Shown here in pieces: positions 8,223-14,436 of a stretch of 14,436 nt of DNA. A program made the position numbers and the translations under genes. The stretch lies in contig JASCIV010000664.1 in assembly GCA_030374735.1 (NCBI GenBank), positions 393 through 14,828 on the forward strand, read 5' to 3'. Numbering within the stretch: the stretch's first letter is position 1; every line of letters begins with the position of its first letter. Under the pieces are notes generated by a model. The model worked only from the letters and a program-made list of their open reading frames with translations. It was not told the origin of the DNA and made no database searches. Source of the DNA: Gracilaria caudata. Taxonomy: Eukaryota > Rhodophyta > Florideophyceae > Gracilariales > Gracilariaceae.

Positions 8223-8681
8223 ATGGGTATCATTTGCAGCTGCATTGGCGTCAAGTTTGGAAGGAGGTCCAGAGAGATGCAGCCACATGAAGCGTTGCAA
8301 CAGTTGAATGATATCTACAAGCGTTTCACTTATCTGCAGGCTATGGAAGATCGCTCGGCCAACCGTTTCTCTGAAAGTTCGTTGGCGAAGGTGAATGCGG
8401 TGGAAGGAGGGGAAGTGCTTATGCGGAACGGAGGCGGTCGTTTTACCCTGCAGGATGTGCTTATGCGGAACGGAGGCGGTCGGTTTACTTTGCAGGAGGT
8501 GACTCCTCTGCGAGAGAGGGCGGAGGGGAGTGAGTCCGTTTGTTCTACAAGAAGTTGGGGAAGTGATGGTGAGTGCGCTCGGTATGGCATTGACGTTTCT
8601 AATCCACCTCCGGTGCGATCGCGCATCTTGTACTTTGAGAATCTGAGTAGAAAGGTTTTGGGTCGATTAGAAATGGTGTAG
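8223..8681 (+). CDS. Small protein with myristoylation/palmitoylation-type N-terminus and a 14-residue tandem repeat
   Basis: A 152-residue ORF. The frame is open from 8103, but ATG 8223 is its first ATG, with G at -3 and G at +4. The N-terminus MGIICSC has Gly2 and Ser6, the classic N-myristoyltransferase pattern, with Cys5 and Cys7 as palmitoylation candidates and a basic patch KFGRRSR at 11-17. This combination targets proteins such as small kinases or calcium sensors to membranes. Residues 20-50 are probably helical (HEALQQLNDIYKRFTYLQAM). Residues 65-78 and 79-92 are tandem copies of VLMRNGGGRFTLQ(D/E). A Ser/Glu-rich linker follows, then a C-terminus VRSRILYFENLSRKVLGRLEMV. There is no catalytic motif and the family is unknown to me. 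The TATA box and mostly synonymous repeat differences support a real gene acting as a lipid-anchored peripheral membrane protein. Confidence 0.7.
   Translation: MGIICSCIGVKFGRRSREMQPHEALQQLNDIYKRFTYLQAMEDRSANRFSESSLAKVNAVEGGEVLMRNGGGRFTLQDVLMRNGGGRFTLQEVTPLRERAEGSESVCSTRSWGSDGECARYGIDVSNPPPVRSRILYFENLSRKVLGRLEMV
8415..8498 (+). repeat. 42-bp tandem duplication inside the coding region
   Basis: Units at 8415-8456 and 8457-8498 are both in frame. They differ at four codons: CGT/CGG, ACC/ACT and CTG/TTG are synonymous, and GAT/GAG is the conservative D/E change. This pattern is what selection on the protein would leave after a duplication. Confidence 0.95.
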
Positions 8682-8689
8682 GGGGACCC

Positions 8690-8704
8690 ATCTTAATATA
8701 AGAT
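8690..8704 (+). terminator. Small inverted repeat just behind the stop codon
   Basis: ATCTTA (8690-8695) and TAAGAT (8699-8704) are perfect complements around ATA, nine bases after the stop at 8681. The stem is short and AU-rich. No AATAAA is seen nearby, so this could mark the 3' end or be chance. Confidence 0.2.
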
Positions 8705-8967
8705 ACAAATTTCTGTTTCCGAACACGAGGAGCTCTTATTTTGTAAACACTCGAGTGCCCGGAATCAGCAAGTTCAGCAATGGAACTCTTCTGAACCATC
8801 ATGGCGGTAGTCATACATGTTCTATACGCTTGCGGTGCCTGATTTGCACAATGCAGCTTGATTGCGTACGTGTCCACGTCGACGAGAGTATTTGTCGTCC
8901 TCCATTCTTCAATTCATACCTTCTTACCTTTGTTGTTACAACCAAATTAAAAATTAATGCTTACAGC

Positions 8968-8987
8968 GTGTGCTCGTGTCAGCACAC
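8968..8987. repeat. Hairpin GTGTGCT/AGCACAC
   Basis: Seven-base-pair stem with a six-base loop (8968-8974 with 8981-8987). An alternative pairing CGTGTG/CACACG uses overlapping bases. It lies 60 bases before the 18-bp palindrome at 9048. Confidence 0.5.
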
Positions 8988-9047
8988 ACGTGCACGCGGT
9001 GAATGGCAGCGAGTGCCTTGTCAACGTCCAGCGATGCTGCAAGGTCT

Positions 9048-9065
9048 TGCACGTAGCTACGTGCA
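9048..9065. repeat. Perfect 18-bp palindrome
   Basis: TGCACGTAGCTACGTGCA reads identically on both strands with no spacer. Each half carries an ACGTG core, as in bZIP/bHLH binding sites (G-box type). It would suit a dimeric transcription factor, though no clear gene start lies beside it. Confidence 0.85.
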
Positions 9066-9119
9066 TGAGCCCGCAGAGTTTTTTCAGCTCCCTTGCAGTA
9101 AACTTTTCATTCTTCTGCA

Positions 9120-9401
9120 TCAATGTGTAAGATGAGTGAGTGGTGCCTTAACGGCAGAGTACAAGCTGCTTCCTTCACTGCAGCCTCCAAAGTCCTCATC
9201 TTCATAGGATCGGCCACCTGCACCAACATTAACATCGTCATTCGCTTGGGTTTCGTATTTGATATTGTCCAGCCCGCCCTCTGAATAAAACAACCACCAT
9301 CCACATGCTCCTGTACTCCGCTTTTCGATTACTCTCTCCTTCTTCTGCCCCTTCAAAACCAAAAGCCTTCCCCGAAAAATGATGACGTTCGTGTTTACCA
9401 T
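9120..9401 (-). CDS. Doubtful small minus-strand ORF, acidic glycine-rich C-terminus
   Basis: A 93-codon frame reads from ATG at 9401 down to TGA at 9120. It begins MVNTNVIIFRGRLLVLKGQ, continues with a basic stretch, then an acidic, Gly/Ser/Tyr-rich part (VGAGGRSYEDEDFGGCSEG). No family is recognised and a second minus-strand frame is open over 9107-9304. The AATAAA at 9291-9296 is on the opposite strand. It may be an exon of a gene, but no promoter or splice partner can be shown. Confidence 0.2.
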   Translation of the reverse strand: MVNTNVIIFRGRLLVLKGQKKERVIEKRSTGACGWWLFYSEGGLDNIKYETQANDDVNVGAGGRSYEDEDFGGCSEGSSLYSAVKAPLTHLTH

Positions 9402-10679
9402 CTGTCGTTGCAAGTTGAACTTCGGTCCTTCTGGCTTTCGGCTTTCCTTTTAGAAATTATTAGGTCGGTTGAAGCGTCCATCTTTCAATGTCGGTTGACT
9501 TCCTTCCGCTCTAGCTCACCGTCCTCTTCGACCTAATATAGAGATCTCAGACGCAAAGATATAACCATTTGAATCCGATGCATTCTACTTTCAATCCTGG
9601 CTGCTTTTGCACCAACATCTTCTTCGCCTGCACGCCTGGAAGGGCTCTTAGCAACAGCTTTAGCTCTTTTTCCCCTTTTTGGCACTAGGCTCGGTAGAGA
9701 TCTCGGCTGAACAGGTTTTTTTTTTTCGTTTTCCTCGACGTCGAAGCATGCGGAGGGACCCTAATAGAGTTTATCGAAGTATTTCATTTCGAATTTGGAA
9801 CAAGGGCGAAGTATAAAGTATGGGGAGTTTTGTCGAAAGTAGAAGGAACGCAGTTGAGCGTTTTGAGTGATGCGGCAGAAGAGATGAAATGAGAAGGAAT
9901 GAGGAATTCGCAGTGGCGGTATAGCTTTCAACTAGATACTCTCCACTGAATTGGGCCAGGTACTAAAACTGTTCGTTTGAGATGTTGCTTGCACTCTTGG
10001 AAACCATCATGTCTTGGCTCAAGCGCCAGTAAAAATCTGTTTCGAACAGAAACGGGACTTTTCTTTTACGATTTTAAACCAGAAATGCACCATAGAACGT
10101 TGTTAGCGCCGGGCGTACGATTTCACAGGCGAACATAATCAGAAAGCCTTTCATCAACGAAGAAACGCAGCGTTACTGACTAATGCATTCCGAAGTCAGC
10201 GCCCAACTAAAAGCCATATGCCTTCACAACATTTCTTAGTGCAGAATCGTTCCCAAGTATTTTCCTCCCTTTCAAATGCAACATGTGCGTTCTGCATCTT
10301 ATGTTGGCACATACGTTTACCATGAGCTCTGATTAATGTGCCACATCCAAATGCTGGTCCACGTTCGCACATGAAATGGAGCATCTCTTCAATGCAAACA
10401 ACATTCCCAAAAAGTTCGTCTTAGATTAGACACGATATCGTCAGCTGCACGTGCGCATTCTTACTCTTTCTGTAGCCCGTTCTGGGCATTTAGTTGCATT
10501 TCGGACGAAAATAGCATCGTATAACACAATACTTCCTTTGCATTAATGAATTCTAGTGCTTTACGTTTCGAAGCGAAGGAAAAGCATGTCCATGATGGAG
10601 TTCTTTTGCAGATCCAAAAGTCTACTTAACAGTCTCTCCTCTCTCTCGTTCTCCCTCCTCTCTTCTGCATCAAACAAAA
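9402..10679. other. AT-rich region without a recognisable gene
   Basis: There is no credible ORF. Visible structure is limited to a nine-base inverted pair (ATTAGGTCG at 9459-9467, CGACCTAAT at 9529-9537), an eleven-T run at 9716-9726, and a pyrimidine-rich block at about 10621-10668 directly in front of the ORF at 10680. Confidence 0.5.
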
Positions 10680-11204
10680 ATGTTCTCTCCAATGTCTTCT
10701 AGTTCTCATGCGTCCTGTCCTCTTTGCCGGTTGCGCTTCAGCGCAGCTGGCTTTATCTCATTTCGGCGTCCACCAGATTCCGGCCCCCCAAATGGGGCCG
10801 TAGACGATGATGTAGATACAGACGTCGTCATGACAGATGTTGACTCGGGCTCTGCGGCCCCTTTGGGGGGCCGGGAGATGTTGCCGGACGCCACCTCTGG
10901 GGTTTGTAGTGAGTCCAGAAGTGTTTTGGATTCTAGCTGCTCCATCCAGTCACTTGTGGCGGGCATGGAGCGGCTGCGAATTCACGACCGGCCGAACTTC
11001 TGCGACGCCGGTGCTGCACTCTTCGCGCCTGCGCCGGCCAACCGCGTGCGGCTGTTTGCTTGTACGTGGTACGGCCGGCTGCGGGCAAAGCGGCAACACC
11101 GTGATCTTGGCCTGCGGTCGTGGTGGAGAGCAACGCCGGGGAAGCGAGGGGGGCTCCCCCGGCTGCGCTCGCTGGGGCCGTCCAAGCGGGCGCGTTACTC
11201 GTAA
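10680..11204 (+). CDS. Hypothetical protein in a GC-rich island, CPLC motif near N-terminus
   Basis: A 174-residue ORF with ATG 10680 (A at -3), preceded by a CT-rich block. Residues 13-16 (SCPLCRLRF) resemble the last metal-binding pair of a RING finger, but the rest of a RING is missing both in the protein and just upstream, so the motif may be chance or a truncated domain. Residues 42-56 are acidic (DDDVDTDVVMTDVDSG). The C-terminal third is Arg/Lys-rich (YGRLRAKRQHRDLGLRSWWR) and the end, KRARYS, could be a nuclear signal. The DNA from about 10780 is markedly richer in G and C than its surroundings. An alternative frame (10837-11418) stays open into the A/C tract. It may be a genuine gene or part of an inserted element. 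Confidence 0.4.
   Translation: MFSPMSSSSHASCPLCRLRFSAAGFISFRRPPDSGPPNGAVDDDVDTDVVMTDVDSGSAAPLGGREMLPDATSGVCSESRSVLDSSCSIQSLVAGMERLRIHDRPNFCDAGAALFAPAPANRVRLFACTWYGRLRAKRQHRDLGLRSWWRATPGKRGGLPRLRSLGPSKRARYS
10780..10874. repeat. GC-rich inverted repeat, arms near-palindromic
   Basis: CGGCCCCCCAAATGGGGCCG at 10781-10800 and CGGCCCCTTTGGGGGGCCG at 10855-10873 are reverse complements apart from one extra T. Each arm is itself close to self-complementary. The separation is 54 bases. The RNA could fold into one long stem or two separate hairpins. The repeat lies inside the ORF at 10680, encoding GPPNGA and AAPLGG. Confidence 0.85.
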
Positions 11205-11223
11205 CTGCCCCGCTGGACCCCCG

Positions 11224-11440
11224 CTAAACAAGAAAAAAACAAAAAAAACTACAAAACCCACGAAAAACAAAAAAAAACTAAAAAAACCCAGAAAAATACA
11301 AAAAAATTACAAAACCCAAAAAAAACAAAAAAACTACAAAAACCCCCAAAAAACCAAAAAAAATTACAAAACCAAAAAAACCAAAAAAATACAAAAACCA
11401 AAAAAACCAAAAAAATAGTATAGTAAGCAAAAAAAACCAA
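11224..11440 (+). repeat. Degenerate A/C-only low-complexity tract
   Basis: About 217 bases almost wholly of A with C, very few T and almost no G. A motif TACAAAA recurs at 11250, 11297, 11308, 11335, 11365 and 11390, with later spacing of 25-30 bases, so the tract is probably a decayed short tandem repeat. It begins abruptly 20 bases after the stop of the GC-rich ORF. It could be an expanded poly(A) tail of a retroposed sequence or an unusual 3' untranslated region. Confidence 0.85.
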
Positions 11441-11450
11441 CATGGTTTTT
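11432..11450. repeat. Hairpin closing the A/C tract
   Basis: AAAAACCA (11432-11439) pairs perfectly with TGGTTTTT (11443-11450) across ACA. It marks the right edge of the A/C tract. Confidence 0.6.
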
Positions 11451-12074
11451 ACCTGCTGTTCCTTCCTAACATGATGACTCTAGAATCAAAGCTTTGGGCT
11501 ACGGCGCTTTTTTAAGTACGTGGAGTCGTATGGCTGAAGAGGTGATTGACATAAAAATGTGCGGCTCAGTTTCTTGACAAATTAATTTCCAACTCGTGTT
11601 ATACTCCTCATTACAAAGGAGGGGGGGAAAGGGGAACAGTATTATTACATTATTAAAACAACATCGTTTCCATTCCCATAACTGATACCAGAGCACGGAC
11701 GTGGTGTCAGTGTGTTTTTCTTTACCCTATCTATATGTATATCGATCGGGGGCGTATTTGAGACTAACTACTTTGCGACTTTGTCAAGTCATAGTCACCA
11801 CTTTTCTATGAACTTTACTCATCATCCTTCACAATGTGTTTTCTTCCCATTGTTAGTGCAGTCAAAATGGCTATTCACAAACACGCCCCCTGAAATCAAG
11901 ATGTACGACATCACGTGTCGTGTGCTGTTATCTGTAATAATATGATGGTGATTAGATTTTGACCTTCTATAAATAAAGGAAAGAATCTGATTGTGCTGAT
12001 TATATTTTGATACAAAAGCTGTAAAAGTTTCCCGTCACTTGGAGAGAATTACGAGCTACCTACTGTCTCCTGAC

Positions 12075-12133
12075 AACGTGAGCTACAAGCCGATCATGGT
12101 GATCAAGCGTGACTTGGCTTGTAGCTCCACGTT
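12075..12133. repeat. Imperfect 17-bp inverted repeat with nested hairpin
   Basis: Arm AACGTGAGCTACAAGCC (12075-12091) pairs with GGCTTGTAGCTCCACGTT (12116-12133) along 17 base pairs with one bulged C (opposite the GA step in the left arm). The 24-base loop contains GATCA/TGATC (12092-12096 with 12100-12104, loop TGG). Folded as RNA or cruciform it would be a two-tier hairpin. No gene lies nearby. Confidence 0.85.
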
Positions 12134-12762
12134 TTCACTCCATTATGCCTTTTGTCAAACAACCGCTAAATTTGATCTAGTTGGTCTGTTCCTCTCTAAT
12201 TTCTTGCTATTAAGTGTTGCCTCTTTTCTCATTGGCTCAAACGCTGTCTAACATGCGCTGATGTCAAAATTTGAAAACCAAAATGATTTCTTTTTTCAAT
12301 TAAAGACATGGCTCCACCCCTCATTTCCGGCTCATAATACAAGAACGAAAATCAATAGAATCAATAGCAGGTCTTAATTCCCGCAATTGAAAGAAAAAGA
12401 AACGCCTATCGTGCTACAAGCTTCTGCAAGCTGCTCACACGGTCTTCTAGGTCAAACATCCATGAGCGCCTAAGAAGGTCTTAATCTTTGTATGGTCCCA
12501 CAATTGTTTGATATCCAATTCTCGTAACATCATCATCACATCCATTCTCGTATCTTGAAGATTTTCTTGCGTATTAGGTGAGCTGAATAATTTAGTCGAA
12601 CTTTAGTTGTAGCCTTTCGGCTTCATGTCGTTTAGAGTGAAAGTCTTTAAGCGAAAATTACAGTTACGGTGCTTTTCGCAGTAACCAGAAGCTGCTCAAA
12701 ATGCCATCCGAAGCTTTCCACGTTTCCCTTGAACGAAATCCAATTTCAAATTGTGACACAAG

Positions 12763-12800
12763 AGTGATGGACACGGAGTGACGGACACGTAGTGATGGTG
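12763..12800 (+). repeat. 14-bp tandem repeat, 2.7 copies
   Basis: AGTGATGGACACGG (12763-12776), AGTGACGGACACGT (12777-12790) and the partial AGTGATGGTG (12791-12800). This is a small local duplication in non-coding DNA. Confidence 0.85.
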
Positions 12801-14262
12801 TTCTTGGATGGTCGAATGTCTGAGCATTCAAGCGCAGATGGAAATAGTGCGTTTTCCAACAATTGTTTTCGTCATTCTCCTGCATAATATGGAATCTCTA
12901 CCCTGAGCTTTTCTCAATCTTAAGATCAAATTTGATACTGTTACTGTTTACTAGACTATAACAAGTACGTTTGAGCGACAAGGTCCTGTGAATTTGTGTT
13001 ACTTCTTTGATATGGCGATCTTCGCAATAGTTTGAGATTGTAAATATGTAGGAGAATGTAGAGGACGGTTTCACGAAATTCATATTTGAGCTGTTCAGAG
13101 ACTCATGTGGATAGAAGACTCACGTCAACTGAAACAATGGCAGGTTCGATAACTGTTTAGCACCGTGAAGCGGTGGCTCAGCACGAAGATCGACTATGAT
13201 GGAGAGCAACCGACGGCTGGGGCGCAGCGAGCGTCGCTGAAAAATAAATTAATCGAAACTCTCGTTTCTCGCTCATGAAAGGACGGGAATTGGAGAAACT
13301 GATCCAAACCGCACAACGCACGAAAAAAAAAGCGGAGGCTTGAACAGACCCTATCATTTTCCATGTGTGAGAGCAACCGGCGCTTGGAACCGATGTGAGG
13401 CGCTACGTAACTTCGTTCAATAATCCTTCGCAACTGCTGTCACGTTCTCACTCGACGTTACATTAATATTATAATTCTGCGCTTGTTGAAAGTTTATATT
13501 TCGGTTTCATACTTCTGTGAGCCCAAGGGGCCAGATCCCAGATCAACGTGCTCAATGAAGAGATCGCAGTTGTGCTGAAAACGTTGCTCAAACTTCTACT
13601 CTGCCTATAACTACGAATAAACTGACATCCAACACAGCTCTAAAAGCAGCGCCGTGTAATTGCTATTTGGTCGCTTGATAACATAAATAACACTGTGGGT
13701 CTATTGGTTTAAATCATACCGTTTAACAACAAGCGAGCACCGCAGAGAGTCCAGAGTTTGTAACGGCCCCCATACCATACGTCTGACGTCTGGCAATTGC
13801 AACTCGACTCGAAACCACAATTTGGTCATGAGGTTACCCCCAATCCAACAACAAAAGAGAGACATCCAGCTCACCAGTTTACGTTAGTTAGCAATCACAG
13901 CTGCGATCAGACACTCGTTGTCGACCTAATAGCGGGACTAAAAGGAATAAGTGATTTTTGTCCACAAATTAGCATTGGAACACTGACTTGGGATAATACC
14001 AAAACTCTTTAATTGTAAAGGTTTCGAAAATATCTTTGCAATCAGCTTGTATTCAGCATTGAAACATCCTCCACGGCTATGATCTCATAAGGTCTCACAG
14101 CAGCACGTTACAATGCAATCTTCGAGATAACTTGATAAAAATAGCTCATATTTAAAATTAAACCTCATCCAGAAATTGGTTGACACCTGTCGAGTTCGCA
14201 ATTGTGGGGATTGTGTAATGCAGATTTATGCCAAGGGAAAAAGAGAGGCTTACAGTAAAAAA

Positions 14263-14436
14263 AAGAGTGACCAAAAAAAAAAGGGCCGGTCCATCGGTCC
14301 GGTGCCGAAGCACCATTCCGACAGACCGGCACCCTCCAAAAAACGTCCCAAAGGTGTTTTTTGTCCCCCACATTCGGACGAGCGTCAACACGGGGCAGTC
14401 ACCCATCACGAGTGACGCACCCGACGTTCCACATCC
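14263..14436. other. GC-rich segment with hairpins, cut by the window end
   Basis: Two A-runs (14259-14266 and 14273-14282) border a GC-rich stretch. It holds GGTGC/GCACC (14301-14305 with 14310-14314), the competing pair GGTGCC/GGCACC (14301-14306 with 14328-14333), and CAAAAAAC/GTTTTTTG (14337-14344 with 14356-14363). Frames are open on both strands (14176-14415 plus; 14158-14409 minus) without recognisable content. The composition break suggests the edge of another gene or element continuing past 14436. Confidence 0.35.

Larger units (their letters stand above)
11451..14262. other. AT-rich gene desert
   Basis: No open frame here has a credible start and recognisable content. Those at 11712-11945, 12039-12251 (TTG start), 12664-12885 minus, 13194-13433 minus and 13797-14012 (TTG start) are short and featureless. 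No tRNA could be confirmed: there is no internal promoter pair of A and B boxes. AATAAA-like hexamers are scattered, as expected in AT-rich DNA. The only strong structure is the hairpin at 12075-12133. Confidence 0.5.

Noticed and set aside
9459..9537. Nine-base inverted pair as terminal repeats of a small transposon
   Set aside because: Arms are short, the interior is only about 60 bases, and no target-site duplication flanks them.
10837..11418. 193-codon frame continuing into a lysine-rich tail
   Set aside because: The tail is a translation of the A/C tract; the frame at 10680 has a better start and stops before it.
13140..13210. GGTTCGATAAC and GTGGCTCAG as possible tRNA boxes
   Set aside because: The order is wrong (B-like before A-like), neither fits its consensus fully, and no cloverleaf arms pair.
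14284..14338. tRNA-like or terminator-like fold in the GC-rich end
   Set aside because: Stems compete with each other and no anticodon arm or T-loop sequence is present.
1..14436. CRISPR arrays, bacterial operons, insertion sequences, LTR or reverse-transcriptase genes
   Set aside because: No regularly spaced repeat array, no Shine-Dalgarno-led gene strings, no transposase or polymerase motifs, and no long terminal repeats were seen.

Overview
The window looks like nuclear DNA of an intron-poor eukaryote. The likely genes lack Shine-Dalgarno sites, start in vertebrate/plant-like ATG contexts, and in places carry a TATA box or an AATAAA signal, and they are separated by long AT-rich stretches with no gene. 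The wreck of an arylsulfatase is compatible with a marine alga, for example a florideophyte red alga such as Chondrus, where sulfatases are numerous. That placement is inference; no ribosomal or organelle marker is present. All supportable genes lie on the + strand.

Layout. 1-538: leader with a short upstream ORF whose stop overlaps the next start. 539-2652: the largest gene, a secreted/membrane protein with a signal peptide, two copies of a cysteine-rich module and three membrane segments. It is split over two frames, and the break sits exactly on a T TTT TTA heptamer. 3077-3873: C-terminal half of an arylsulfatase, broken into four reading-frame pieces. 3874-5194: mostly empty, with a TCTCCC microsatellite and a doubtful ORF. 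5195-6253: a basic, probably nuclear protein with three tandem 32-residue repeats and a poly(A) signal. 6449-7280: a doubtful ORF, then a small Ser/Arg-rich ORF. 8076-8704: the best-supported small gene, with a TATA box, a 152-residue protein starting MGIICSC (a dual-acylation type N-terminus), a 14-residue tandem repeat, and a small inverted repeat after the stop. 8705-10679: AT-rich, with an 18-bp perfect palindrome and a doubtful minus-strand ORF. 10680-11450: a GC-rich island with an ORF and an inverted repeat, followed by about 220 bp made almost only of A and C. 11451-14262: gene desert with one strong branched hairpin. 14263-14436: A-runs and a new GC-rich segment cut by the window end.

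The genes do not form a recognisable pathway. Shared traits are in-frame tandem duplications in two genes (5195 and 8223) and upstream ORFs that end within a few bases of the next start (before 539, 5195 and 6930). Most protein families here are not ones I recognise, so functions are limited to what motifs, topology and repeats show.
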